Source of the DNA: Bradyrhizobium genosp. SA-3
GTDB taxonomy: Bacteria; Pseudomonadota; Alphaproteobacteria; Rhizobiales; Xanthobacteraceae
DNA length: 64,000 bases
NCBI RefSeq assembly: GCF_004212635.1
Contig: NZ_PSRT01000015.1
Coordinates: 21,589-85,588, forward strand
Direction: 5' to 3'
A model generated the notes under the pieces. It saw nothing but the letters and a program-made list of their open reading frames with translations. It was not told where the DNA came from and made no database searches. A program made the position numbers and the translations under genes. Positions within the stretch are counted from its first letter, which is position 1, and each line of letters begins with the position of its first letter. Shown one piece after another: positions 41,511 to 49,415 of the stretch.

Positions 41511-41621
41511 AGCGTTTTCCAGCGAAGTGGTGACCGGTTCGCGTCAAGAAAACGCGTCAAGCCAAGAATCTCCAAGAATCGAGAGCTACCGCTCCGATTT
41601 AATCGGAACGGAAAGCTCTAG
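41509..41621 (+). repeat. Dispersed intergenic element ending in a terminator-like hairpin
   Basis: Starts AGAGCGTTTTCCAGCGAAGTGG and runs through GGTTCGCGTCAAGAAAACGCG. It ends with a hairpin whose arms are around CCGATT/AATCGG flanked by AGAGC and GCTCT. From memory this element type is scattered downstream of genes in Rhizobiales. It overlaps the kinase stop. Confidence 0.7.
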
Positions 41622-41839
41622 CCGGACGCCGCGCTCGTCATGCGCTGCTCCGTCCGTGGGTCGCGCGCGACGCGTCCTTCGAGCCAAGCCTCCGTTCGAG
41701 CGAGATCGCGTAGCGCCTTCGCATAGCGGCGAGCCGCGCTTCGTTCCGCGCCGCGCGGGAGCTTGCGCGCCTTGCGCAGCATGTCCGCGGCCGCGTTGCG
41801 ATAGGCCAGCGAGCGGTACAGAAAGACTACCTTGCCCAT
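41618..41839 (-). CDS. Small basic hypothetical protein
   Basis: 73 residues: MGKVVFLYRSLAYRNAAADM then an Arg/Ala-rich helical region (RKARKLPRGAERSAARRYAK, DLARTEAWLEGRVA). Strongly basic, perhaps nucleic-acid-associated, but no domain is recognised. Ribosome site TGGGA is weak. Confidence 0.6.
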   Translation of the reverse strand: MGKVVFLYRSLAYRNAAADMLRKARKLPRGAERSAARRYAKALRDLARTEAWLEGRVARDPRTEQRMTSAASG

Positions 41840-41928
41840 ATCGATATTCCCATGTTGATGGCACTCATCTTCGCAAGCCGGGCATGAACGTCGGATGAAG
41901 CTGACGATGACAATTCCTTCATCCTGAT

Positions 41929-41953
41929 GGAACCAATGACGATCGCGCGCGTT
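41929..41953 (+). promoter_or_regulatory. Consensus EcfG promoter (exact GGAAC-N16-CGTT)
   Basis: GGAAC at 41929-41933 and CGTT at 41950-41953, exactly 16 bases apart, matching the published Bradyrhizobium EcfG consensus. Leader to ATG 41980 is about 20 nt. Confidence 0.8.
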
Positions 41954-41979
41954 TGCCTGCCAGATCGGGACATAGTTCC

Positions 41980-42237
41980 ATGCGCGCGAAAAAGTCGTCG
42001 AACCTGATCTCCCCCACCGGCCTTATCAAGCTGATGACACATGCGATGATGGGTGCAGCCCTCGGCCTCGCCTTCAGCCTCGCACTCATTCTGACCAATC
42101 CAGCCGTCGCCAACCTGCTGAACCATGGCGGAAGCCAAGCCGCTATTGTCTTCGTTCTCACGCTGGTGACGACCTTCGCGATCGGCGCGACGCTCACTGG
42201 CATCGTGTTCATCCTCGAAGAGAACAAGCAATCTTGA
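41980..42237 (+). CDS. Small membrane protein with two helices
   Basis: 85 residues. Basic N-terminus (MRAKKSSNLISPTGLIK), then two hydrophobic helices (about 20-43 and 58-80; GAALGLAFSLALIL and AAIVFVLTLVTTFAIGATLTG) and a short polar tail EENKQS. No named family. Preceded by a consensus general-stress promoter. Confidence 0.75.
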   Translation: MRAKKSSNLISPTGLIKLMTHAMMGAALGLAFSLALILTNPAVANLLNHGGSQAAIVFVLTLVTTFAIGATLTGIVFILEENKQS

Positions 42238-42268
42238 AGCGTGCGCGACGCGTGGAGAAGCTTTGTTG

Positions 42269-42293
42269 GGAACTCCTGCGAGGAACGGCCGTT
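42269..42293 (+). promoter_or_regulatory. Consensus EcfG promoter (exact GGAAC-N16-CGTT)
   Basis: GGAAC at 42269-42273 and CGTT at 42290-42293. About 32 nt leader to ATG 42332. Confidence 0.8.
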
Positions 42294-42331
42294 GGCCGCC
42301 TGCGTCAATTTAACCCAGGGAGTTCCCCCAT

Positions 42332-42574
42332 ATGAAGACAGTCAAGCTCGTCCTCACCGCAATGTTGGCAACGGGCCTCGCCGCCGCGCCGTTCGCCGCG
42401 CAGGCGAAGTCGCACAAGGCCAAACATGGATCCTCGATGTCATCGTCGCAGACCACGGGCGCGAATACCAAGTCCTCCAAGGCTGCCGATCCCTCCGGTC
42501 AGGGCGGCTCTGGCCCCGGCTCCGACCAGGGCGGCACGATGACGAACAAGGGCGGCATGAGCAACACCAAGTGA
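42332..42574 (+). CDS. Exported Ser/Gly/Thr-rich small protein
   Basis: 80 residues, AGGGAG upstream. Signal peptide MKTVKLVLTAMLATGLAAAPFAAQA, then a low-complexity region rich in Ser, Gly, Lys and Thr (KHGSSMSSSQTTGANTKSSK; GGSGPGSDQGGTMTNKGGMS). Likely a disordered periplasmic stress protein. Under a consensus EcfG promoter. Confidence 0.75.
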   Translation: MKTVKLVLTAMLATGLAAAPFAAQAKSHKAKHGSSMSSSQTTGANTKSSKAADPSGQGGSGPGSDQGGTMTNKGGMSNTK

Positions 42575-42742
42575 GCTCTGCCCGGTAAGGTGAGAGTCTC
42601 GCGTTCAGCGCGGGGCTCTTCACTCGAGGACGACGACGATTCATCTTGCCCTCCCGTCGCGCTCTAGGCTAGCGCCACATGGTCGGCGCGCTGATCCTCC
42701 GACGGCATCGACAATCTCCAGCATGTCGCTTGCGCGCACGCC

Positions 42743-42952
42743 TTAGCTGCGTCGGATGTCAGTGATGTTAAGGCAGCTTGCCGCGGAATTCGTCTTAACG
42801 AGATGCCAGAGCTGCGCCCGCTTGCGTGCGATCAGGAGTTGGGCCGCAGCGTCGTCGAGGCCCTCGCGCTGCAATTGCCGGATGGCGGAGCCCAGTTCGA
42901 GAATCTCGGCGCGCAATTTCAGGATCCGGTAGTTGTCCGGGTCTTCCTCCAC
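42743..42952 (-). CDS. Small helical hypothetical protein
   Basis: 69 residues from a GTG at 42952: EEDPDNYRILKLRAEILELG, then SAIRQLQREGLDDAAAQLLIARKRAQLWHLVK, predicted as two helices. No family known. It lies 18 bp after the frameshifted small gene at 42971-43247 and probably belongs to the same transcript. Confidence 0.6.
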   Translation of the reverse strand: MEEDPDNYRILKLRAEILELGSAIRQLQREGLDDAAAQLLIARKRAQLWHLVKTNSAASCLNITDIRRS

Positions 42953-42970
42953 CGCGCGGCCCCCAATGTC

Positions 42971-43247
42971 TCAGCGGCGGGCCAACACGCGCGCCGGCTT
43001 GTCGACATTCTTCACGGAGCGAAGACGCATCCGGTCGCGGACGTCAGGCAAGACATCGCCGCCCCCGGCCGCCTTCCATTCGTCGATGAGCAGGTTGATT
43101 TTTCCGGCGCAGATTGATCTGCGCCAGAGCTTGTTCGCCGCAGTCGCAATCGCGATTGACGAGAAAGCGCACAGACGCCTCGACATCGGCCATTTCCAGC
43201 CTCAAGGCGCTGATTTTACGCCGAATTTCATTAATTCTGTTGTCCAT
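42971..43247 (-). pseudogene. Small coiled-coil protein gene with an apparent frameshift at an A5 run
   Basis: Frame 1 from ATG 43247 reads MDNRINEIRRKISALRLEMA ... DCDCGEQALAQINLRRK, a familiar Bradyrhizobium small-protein type. It then turns into Pro/Arg-rich nonsense ending at 43044. One base shift at the A-run (T43099-43103 on the plus strand) restores a sensible continuation INLLIDEWKAAGGGDVLPDV...KPARVLARR to 42971. With four A instead of five the gene would be a single 91-residue reading. Could be a mutation, a read error or slippage. Confidence 0.7.
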
Positions 43248-43256
43248 GGCTTGTTA

Positions 43257-43271
43257 GAACAAAATAAGAAC
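43257..43271. promoter_or_regulatory. LexA-type SOS box
   Basis: GAAC-AAAATAA-GAAC, exactly the alphaproteobacterial GAAC-N7-GAAC (GTTC-N7-GTTC) operator. On the plus strand it lies between TTGTTA (43251) and TATAGT (43273), 16 bp apart, a plausible -35/-10 pair for the DUF3072 gene. It also abuts the start of the leftward gene. Confidence 0.7.
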
Positions 43272-43308
43272 ATATAGTCAAGTCAGATTTCAAGGACGGA
43301 GGAGCGAC

Positions 43309-43503
43309 ATGCAGGTCCAGGCCAAATACGACGCCAGGGTTTTCCTTGGCGAGCAGATGACACGGGCGCAGGGATTGAGATTGAAGCGGCTGAGCGAAGA
43401 GGCCTATCAGCCGGCACAATATGCGCGAGATCTGTCCTCTGCCGAGGCTGCGCGGCGCATTCAGGTGCTGGAGGCCGAGATCGAGCTGGCGAATTCGTTC
43501 TGA
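43309..43503 (+). CDS. DUF3072-type small protein
   Basis: 64 residues, GGAGGAG upstream. GEQMTRAQGLRLKRLSEEAYQPAQYARDLSSAEAARRIQVLEAEIELA (in pieces) matches the DUF3072 layout: MT-AQ---L--LSEEA then L--AEA-RRI--LE. Soluble helical protein of unknown role. The promoter is predicted to be occluded by LexA. Confidence 0.8.
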   Translation: MQVQAKYDARVFLGEQMTRAQGLRLKRLSEEAYQPAQYARDLSSAEAARRIQVLEAEIELANSF

Positions 43504-43541
43504 GCCGCCTTCACCGCCCGGAACATTGCACGCGTGCTGTC

Positions 43542-43566
43542 GGAACCATGCCAGTGTCGAATGGTT
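43542..43566 (+). promoter_or_regulatory. EcfG-type promoter for the histone-like gene
   Basis: GGAAC at 43542, 16 bases, GGTT at 43563. Leader of about 20 nt to ATG 43592. Confidence 0.6.
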
Positions 43567-43591
43567 CTCCCTCCGCCAAGGGAGAATAGGC

Positions 43592-43900
43592 ATGGCACGC
43601 AAGGCAAAGAAGCGCCGCTACTCACGCAGCTCCGGCAGCGATGTCGAAAGCGAGATGCGGCGCTACAAGAAAGGTACCGCGAAGAGCGGGCGTGGCGGTC
43701 GCGGCGGACGCGTGAAGAGCCGCAAGCAGGCGATCGCGATCGGACTGTCGAAGGCCCGCAAGAAGGGCAAGAAGGTCCCGAAGAAGGCCTCCAAGCGGAA
43801 GACGTCCAAGAAGAAGACGTCCAAGAAATCTTCCAAGAAATCTTCCAAGAAATCTTCCAAGAAATCGTCGAAGCGCAAATCCAGCAAGCGGTCGCGCTGA
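43592..43900 (+). CDS. Histone H1-like Lys/Ser-rich basic protein (DUF6496-like)
   Basis: 102 residues, AGGGAGA upstream. First 55 residues form a conserved-looking unit (DVESEMRRYKKGTAKSGRGG ... VKSRKQAIAIGLSKARKKGKK), of the KSRKQAIAIGLS type also seen in DUF6496 proteins. The tail is a run of Lys/Ser pairs (TSKKKTSKKSSKKSSKK), encoded by about four tandem copies of a 12-bp unit near 43821-43866. Strongly cationic, so probably DNA-binding or compacting, similar to histone H1-like proteins; this is inference. Confidence 0.75.
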   Translation: MARKAKKRRYSRSSGSDVESEMRRYKKGTAKSGRGGRGGRVKSRKQAIAIGLSKARKKGKKVPKKASKRKTSKKKTSKKSSKKSSKKSSKKSSKRKSSKRSR

Positions 43901-43906
43901 CCTCAG

Positions 43907-44269
43907 TCAGATCATGCTGCCCGGCATGAAGCAGCGGATCGAAATCCCGAACGCGGTTTTCACCGGCCACACCATGGTGCGGCCGGCGCGGTTCGGCTCG
44001 GTGATGACGGCTTCATCCGGCACCTCGACCCATTGCCCGTCCAACCGAACACGGTAGTGCCCGTTGTGCGATTCCCAATCGGGATCGGAGACTGCAAAGC
44101 CGTCCGCATCCGAGCAGCACGGACCGAGGTGGCTGCGCAGGCTGTCGAACCATGGCTTGAGGGGCGAGTTCGCATAGCGGCCGTCGTCGCGCCCGAGGGC
44201 GCTTCCAGCCGGCAGCACGAACCACGCCACGAGCAGCGTACTCATCAACGAGAGCTTCAATCGATCCAT
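43907..44269 (-). CDS. Exported hypothetical protein
   Basis: 120 residues from ATG 44269. Signal peptide LKLSLMSTLLVAWFVLPAGSALG; mature part with SPLKPWFDSLRSHLGPCCSDADGFAV, then DPDWESHNGHYRVRLDGQWVEVPDEAVITEPNRAGRTMVW (in pieces) and a final Cys in IRCFMPGSMI. The CCSDADG segment is common in small exported Bradyrhizobium proteins. Possibly disulfide-bonded; unknown function. Confidence 0.75.
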   Translation of the reverse strand: MDRLKLSLMSTLLVAWFVLPAGSALGRDDGRYANSPLKPWFDSLRSHLGPCCSDADGFAVSDPDWESHNGHYRVRLDGQWVEVPDEAVITEPNRAGRTMVWPVKTAFGISIRCFMPGSMI

Positions 44270-44308
44270 GTCGGCACCGATCAAATGCGAACCACCGGCC
44301 AGTTCCAC

Positions 44309-44333
44309 AAAGCGTCCGGGGGTTCGAGGTTCC
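44309..44333 (-). promoter_or_regulatory. Possible EcfG-type promoter
   Basis: Minus strand GGAAC, 16 bases, CTTT; meets GGAAC-N18-TT only. About 40 bp before ATG 44269. Confidence 0.4.
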
Positions 44334-44482
44334 ACGCTCGCAACCCGACTCCGCGGCTGCATTGCCGCCGAGCAGATGCGGCCAGAAAGTGTGATGGCCG
44401 AACACGGCTTTTTCGGACGAACCGGGTCACCCTCCCTGCCGTTAACGAGAATGTTATCGGCGGGCTCTTGAGTGCGAATGCG

Positions 44483-44508
44483 AAAGGCGGCCCGAGGGCC
44501 GCCTTTTT
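44483..44508. terminator. Bidirectional intrinsic terminator after degP
   Basis: Stem AAAGGCGGCC / GGCCGCCTTT around a CGAG loop with a T5 tract on the plus strand and A-tract opposite. Lies 24 bp past the degP stop. Confidence 0.75.
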
Positions 44509-44532
44509 GAATTGTACCGATCAAGGTTCGCC

Positions 44533-46077
44533 TTACGCGAGTGGCACCGCGACGAACCGGGTGGCATCCGCGCTTCTGATCTGCAACAGCACGCTGCGCT
44601 TGCCGGACGATTTGGCCTGCGCCAGCTCCGAGCGCACCTCGCCGACACTGCTGACAGCCTTGCCACCGACATTGAGGATGACGTCACCGATCTTGATGCC
44701 GCGCTGCGCGGCCGGCCCTTCCGGATCAACCTCGGTGACGACGACACCCTTCTGGCCGGCGCCCTGCACATCGCCGGCCGGAGCCAGACCAAGCCCGAGG
44801 CGCGGCGTGCCGGCGCCCGGCTGCACCTTGCCGTCATAGGCCTTGCCCTGAGCCTGCCGTTCGTTCGGCAGCTCGCCGAGCGCCAGCGTCACCGTCTTGC
44901 TCTCGCCCTTGTGGAAGACGTCGAGCTTGACTGAGCTGCCGGGCGCCAGGGTGGCGATGGTGCGGGCGAGATCGCGGGAATCCTTGACTGCCGTGCCGTT
45001 GACGGCGGTGATGACGTCGCCCGCCTCGATGCCGGCCTTCGCCGCCGGGCTGTCGGGTTGCGGATTGTCAACGATCGCGCCGCGCGCCTGCTTCAGTCCG
45101 AGGCTGTCGGCGATGTCCGACGTCACCGGCTGCACCTGCACGCCGAGCCAGCCGCGGGTGACCGCGCCCTTGTCCTTCAACTGCGCCACCACCAGTTTTG
45201 CGGTCGTCGCCGGAATGTCGAAGCCGATACCGACCGAACCGCCGGAGGGCGAGAAGATCGCGGTGTTCACGCCGATCACGTTGCCGTTCATGTCGAAAGC
45301 GGGACCGCCGGAATTGCCCTTGTTGATCGGCGCGTCGATCTGGATGAAGTCGTCATAAGGACCATTGCCGATGTCACGGCCGCTGGCCGAGACGATGCCG
45401 GCGGTGACGGTGCCGCCGAGCCCGAAGGGATTGCCGACCGCGACGACCCAATCGCCGATGCGCGGCTTCTGGTCGGAGAATTTGACGAACGGAAAATCCT
45501 TTTTGCCATCGACCTTGATCAGCGCGAGATCGGTCTTCGGATCGGTGCCGACGACCTTCGCGGTGTAGGTCGTGCCGTCGTCCATGGTCACCTGCACGGA
45601 CTCGGCGTGATCGACGACGTGGTTGTTGGTCACGGCATAGCCGTCGGCCGAGATGAAGAAGCCCGAGCCCTCGCCCGTGATCATCTGGTGGCGCTGACGC
45701 GGCATGCCGTTCATGCCACCATCCGGGAAGCGGAAGCCGAACTGTCGCGAGAACTGGTCGAACGGCGAGTCTTCGTCCGAATCCATCCGGTTCTGTTGCA
45801 GCATTGCGCTCTTGTCGTTGTCCTGGTCGATTCTGACCCGCACCGAGATGACGGCGGGTTTGACCTTGGCCACGAGATCGCCGAAGCCCGGCGGGGTCGC
45901 AGCCGTTTCGGCGGCCTGGGCCGGCGCGACGAAGGAGGTCACGCCGAATGGCGAAGCACCGGGAGCAGCCGCCAGCACGGCCACGCCAAGCGCGGCTGCG
46001 GTGCCGAGCAGCGCGAGCCTGCGCGGCCTCAAGATCTTGCGGGACGTGGGGATGTCGGAATTGACGCGATCGTTCAT
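44533..46077 (-). CDS. degP: Do-type periplasmic serine protease (DegP/HtrA)
   Basis: 514 residues. An N-terminal signal/anchor (LALLGTAAALGVAVLAAAPGA) is followed by a trypsin-like domain with triad His153 (TNNHVVDHAE), Asp183 (DPKTDLALIKV) and Ser256 (INKGNSGGPAFD). Two PDZ domains follow (about 300-390, WLGVQVQPVTSDIADSLGLK; and 410-505, LGLGLAPAGDVQGAGQKGVVVTEVDPEGPAAQRGIK in pieces). It degrades or refolds misfolded envelope proteins under stress. Single gene with its own terminator; no EcfG-type box was found upstream. Confidence 0.95.
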   Translation of the reverse strand: MNDRVNSDIPTSRKILRPRRLALLGTAAALGVAVLAAAPGASPFGVTSFVAPAQAAETAATPPGFGDLVAKVKPAVISVRVRIDQDNDKSAMLQQNRMDSDEDSPFDQFSRQFGFRFPDGGMNGMPRQRHQMITGEGSGFFISADGYAVTNNHVVDHAESVQVTMDDGTTYTAKVVGTDPKTDLALIKVDGKKDFPFVKFSDQKPRIGDWVVAVGNPFGLGGTVTAGIVSASGRDIGNGPYDDFIQIDAPINKGNSGGPAFDMNGNVIGVNTAIFSPSGGSVGIGFDIPATTAKLVVAQLKDKGAVTRGWLGVQVQPVTSDIADSLGLKQARGAIVDNPQPDSPAAKAGIEAGDVITAVNGTAVKDSRDLARTIATLAPGSSVKLDVFHKGESKTVTLALGELPNERQAQGKAYDGKVQPGAGTPRLGLGLAPAGDVQGAGQKGVVVTEVDPEGPAAQRGIKIGDVILNVGGKAVSSVGEVRSELAQAKSSGKRSVLLQIRSADATRFVAVPLA

Positions 46078-46212
46078 GTCGAAATGTCCATGTTGAGCAG
46101 GTGTCGCCTTGCACGCAACATGGGCGTTGCCACCTTACGGCGTCCCGTCCAGGCGATTAAATCTTGGCAAAGGACTGGGCCCGGGCACCGTGGTAAGTTC
46201 GTCGCTGCACAT

Positions 46213-46226
46213 TTGATGCAGCTCAA
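46213..46226. promoter_or_regulatory. FixK/FNR-type box
   Basis: TTGATGCAGCTCAA matches TTG(A/C)-N6-(T/G)CAA. Its centre is about 67 bp before ATG 46287; activation from -41.5 would put the transcript start near 46261. Confidence 0.6.
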
Positions 46227-46286
46227 CGCGGGTCCTTCGTGCAGTGAAAAACTGCGTCACCGGATGAAGTTCATTGGAGGCGCGTC

Positions 46287-47123
46287 ATGTACAAAGACAT
46301 TCTCGTCCTCATCCCGACCGAGCGTCCGATGCGTCCCGCAATCGACGGCTCGATTTCGCTCGCGGCGCACCTCAACGCCCATCTCGACGCGGTCGCGGTC
46401 GGCTATATCGCAACCAGTGCGGCTTACGTCGTGGAGGGTGGCGCCGCCGTGGCGGCCGTGTTCGAGCTCGAACGCGAGCGCGCAATGGAGCGGGCCGAGG
46501 CCGCGCTCGCAATATTCAGGAGCGAAGCGGTGAACGCGGGCATCTCCTACGCCTGCCACCCGCTCGGTGCGATCCCGATGGATGGAGCCGGCACGCTCGG
46601 CGAGATGGCGCGACTGCACGACCTCAGCATCGTGCTCCAGCCCGATCCGACGCAAGGCTCGTTCGACAACGACATGCCCGGCGAGATCCTGTTCCAGGCG
46701 GGCGGCCCCGTGCTGTTCCTGCCGTACACCTTCCGCGGAGCCTTCAAGGCGAACCGGATCGGCATCTGCTGGGACGGCAGCCCCCTCGCTGCCCGCGCAA
46801 TGCGCGACTCAGCCCCGTTCCTGGCCCGCGCCGAGGAGATCGTGATCATCACGATCAACGAAGCCGATGCGGCCTGCGGCGAAGCTTCAGCGACAAATCT
46901 GGCAAGACATCTCGGCCGGCGCGGGCTCTCGACCCGCACGGTCGGCCTGTCGGCCACGCGCGCCGACATCCAGCCCACGATCCTGTCTCTGGCAGCCGAT
47001 GAGAGCCTCGATGTCCTGGTGATGGGCGGCTACGGCCATTCGCGATTGCAGGAGCGTTTTCTCGGCGGCGTCACCCGCGCCATGCTGGAGGCCATGACGG
47101 TTCCGACGCTGATGTCGCATTGA
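46287..47123 (+). CDS. Universal stress protein with two Usp domains
   Basis: 278 residues, TTGGAGGCG upstream. Two tandem Usp-like halves: 1-140 (MYKDILVLIPTERPMRPAID...LHDLSIVLQPDP) and 150-278 (NRIGICWDGSPLAARAMRDS ... DESLDVLVMGGYGHSRLQERFLGGVTRAML). The second half has the ATP-binding GGYGHSRLQE...GGVTR loop; the first half looks degenerate. Probably induced under low oxygen through the FixK-type site upstream. Confidence 0.88.
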   Translation: MYKDILVLIPTERPMRPAIDGSISLAAHLNAHLDAVAVGYIATSAAYVVEGGAAVAAVFELERERAMERAEAALAIFRSEAVNAGISYACHPLGAIPMDGAGTLGEMARLHDLSIVLQPDPTQGSFDNDMPGEILFQAGGPVLFLPYTFRGAFKANRIGICWDGSPLAARAMRDSAPFLARAEEIVIITINEADAACGEASATNLARHLGRRGLSTRTVGLSATRADIQPTILSLAADESLDVLVMGGYGHSRLQERFLGGVTRAMLEAMTVPTLMSH

Positions 47124-47143
47124 GCCGAGCCGGCCCGCCGCCG

Positions 47144-47356
47144 CTACGCCGCGGCAGGGGTCTTCAATGCCACGGCTTCAGCGACGTCCTCGCCGCCTTG
47201 TGCGTTGCACGCGTCGAAATGCGCCTTGAGCTCGACTTCCGCGAGATATTCGAAATGTTCGGCCTGGCCGAGGAGCTCCCAGTTCTGGAGCGGCCGGTAG
47301 GCGGCCTGCTGACGACAGAGGGACGCCAGCGCCCGGTAGCGACGTACGTTCTCCAT
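47144..47356 (-). CDS. Small helical protein, ENVRRYR family
   Basis: 70 residues, GGGAGG upstream. Core MENVRRYRALASLCRQQAAYRPLQNWELLGQAEHFEYLAEVELKAHF (in pieces). A clear paralogue is at 60873-61082: both share ENVRRYR-(IA)AS-RQ-AA-RP-Q-W-LL-QA---E--A--EL-A-F. Function unknown. Confidence 0.7.
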   Translation of the reverse strand: MENVRRYRALASLCRQQAAYRPLQNWELLGQAEHFEYLAEVELKAHFDACNAQGGEDVAEAVALKTPAAA

Positions 47357-47541
47357 GAGACCCTCCCTCGCATTCACAGGGCTTATTGCCCCGATTTGCG
47401 TCAGGCCGATGGCGGTCATGCAAAAGTTTTGCTGCGCCCGCCGCGGCGCCGACTTCGGCTAGTTCTAGCAAATGCCCAAGGAAGCCAAAGTTCCAGTCGA
47501 AGCGGACTCTCGCTCTGAATTCCCGCCGCACCCATCAAGGG

Positions 47542-49413
47542 CTAGGCATAGAGGCGGCGCTCGACGGTCACGCCGACGAGATCGAGATAGCGCTCGATCG
47601 GATCGGGCCGGCCGACCAGATAGCCCTGCATCTCCTCGCAGGCTTCCCGCGTCAGGAAGGCACGCTGCGCTTCGGTCTCCACGCCTTCGGCGATGACCGG
47701 GATATTCAAGGCGTGCGCGAGGCTCAGGACCGCGCGAACGATCTCGCCCGATTGCGGCGTCGCTTCGAGATTGGAGATGAAGCTGCGGTCGATCTTGATC
47801 TTGTCGAACGGGAATGACTGGAGATAGGACAACGAAGAATAGCCGGTGCCGAAATCGTCCATCGCGATGCGGATGCCGAGCGCCTTGAGCCGCCGCAGCA
47901 GATTGAGTGCACGGTTGAAGTCGCCGATCAGCATGCCCTCGGTGATCTCGACCTCGAGCCGCGCCGGCGCGAGCCCTGTTTCCAGCAGGATCTGGTGAAT
48001 CGACCGTTCGAGATCGCCGGCCTGGAATTGGACCGGGGACAGATTGACCGCGACCTGCAACGGCCGTGGCCACGACGCCGCTTCGCGGCACGCTTCGCGC
48101 AAGACCCACTCGCCGATCTGGATGATCAACCCGTTCTCCTCGGCGAGCGGAATGAACTGGTCGGGCGGCACGAAGCCCCGCGTCGGGTGGTTCCAGCGCA
48201 ACAGCGCCTCGAAGCCGATGACTTCGCCCTCCATCCGCGCCTGCGGCTGGAAGTAGACGAGGAACTCGTTCTGCTCCAGCGCTCGTCGCAGATCATGCTG
48301 CAACAGTCTGCGGTCCCGCAGCTCCTGGTCCATCTCGGATTCGAAGCATCGGACCCTGCCCCTGCCCTCGCGTTTGGCGCGATAAAGCGCGGAATCGGCG
48401 TTGGCAAGCAGCGTGGCGGCGTTCACGCCGTCATCCGGATAGAACGCGATGCCGACGCTGAGACCGACATGGGAGAGATAATCGTCGACCTCGAGCTCGT
48501 TGCCGATGGTCTCGACCAGTCGTTCGGCGAGCGCCAGCACGCCCTCGCGGCTGATATCATCGGGCATCAGGATCATGAACTCGTCGCCGCCGATGCGGGC
48601 GACGAAAGCGCCGTCGGCTTCGGCGGCAAGACGACCGGCCGCCGCCCGCATCAGCATGTCGCCGACGGGGTGGCCGAACACGTCGTTGACTTCCTTGAAG
48701 CGGTCGAGATCGAGGCTAAGCACGGCAAAGCTGGTCGATGTCTCCTGCGCCCGCTCCAATCGTTCCTCCAGCGCGGCGTTGAAGGCGCCGCGGTTCGGCA
48801 GGTCGGTCAGCACATCATGGTGCGCGAGGTGCCTGATCCGCGCCTGGCTCGCGATCCGCTCGGTGACGTCCTCGATCACGCCGATCAGATATTGCGGCGC
48901 GCCGTTGCCGTCCCTGATGAGGAGCTTGCGCGAATTGACCACGCGGTCGCGGCCCTTGACGCCGACCTCCAGCGGATGGCTCTCCAGGATCATCGGCATC
49001 CCGCTCGCCACCACGCCCCGATCCTGTTCGACGACGACGCGCGCGACATCTTGCGAAAAGATCTGCTCTGGAGTCTTGCCCAACATCTCCTCGCGGGGCA
49101 TTCCGTAATACTCCTCGCCGGCGCGGTTGAGCAGGACGTAGCGTGAATCCTTCGCGTCCTTGGCGAACACCGCGATCGGAATATTCTCGATGAGGCTGTC
49201 GAGGAACTCGCGCGCTGCCAGCAGGCCCTGCTCGGCGTGCTTATAGGTCTGCTCGAGCTCCTCGATCATCAGCTTGATCGCGCGGTCGGTGCGTCGGCGA
49301 TCACGATCGCTCTCATCATAGGCGGCGCTGACGAGTTCGCCGAGCTTCATCAGATCGATCGGCCCGGCTTCGTCCGTCGCCTGGCGAAGCTGTCTTTCCC
49401 ATAGGTGATGCAT
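47542..49413 (-). CDS. PAS-GGDEF-EAL cyclic-di-GMP enzyme
   Basis: 623 residues from ATG 49413. An N-terminal helical/coiled region (1-68), a PAS domain (70-187, SLIENIPIAVFAKDAKDSRYVLLN), a GGDEF domain with intact GGDEF at 275-279 and no RxxD inhibitory site just before it, and an EAL domain (about 375-615) with EAL at 402-404, QVAVNLSPVQF, VEITEGMLI, AMDDFGTGYSSLSYLQSFPFDKIKIDRSF and VIAEGVETEAQ. Both cyclase and phosphodiesterase look competent. The start lies 2 bp after the FIST gene's stop, so the two are probably one signalling unit. Confidence 0.93.
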   Translation of the reverse strand: MHHLWERQLRQATDEAGPIDLMKLGELVSAAYDESDRDRRRTDRAIKLMIEELEQTYKHAEQGLLAAREFLDSLIENIPIAVFAKDAKDSRYVLLNRAGEEYYGMPREEMLGKTPEQIFSQDVARVVVEQDRGVVASGMPMILESHPLEVGVKGRDRVVNSRKLLIRDGNGAPQYLIGVIEDVTERIASQARIRHLAHHDVLTDLPNRGAFNAALEERLERAQETSTSFAVLSLDLDRFKEVNDVFGHPVGDMLMRAAAGRLAAEADGAFVARIGGDEFMILMPDDISREGVLALAERLVETIGNELEVDDYLSHVGLSVGIAFYPDDGVNAATLLANADSALYRAKREGRGRVRCFESEMDQELRDRRLLQHDLRRALEQNEFLVYFQPQARMEGEVIGFEALLRWNHPTRGFVPPDQFIPLAEENGLIIQIGEWVLREACREAASWPRPLQVAVNLSPVQFQAGDLERSIHQILLETGLAPARLEVEITEGMLIGDFNRALNLLRRLKALGIRIAMDDFGTGYSSLSYLQSFPFDKIKIDRSFISNLEATPQSGEIVRAVLSLAHALNIPVIAEGVETEAQRAFLTREACEEMQGYLVGRPDPIERYLDLVGVTVERRLYA

Positions 49414-49415
49414 GG

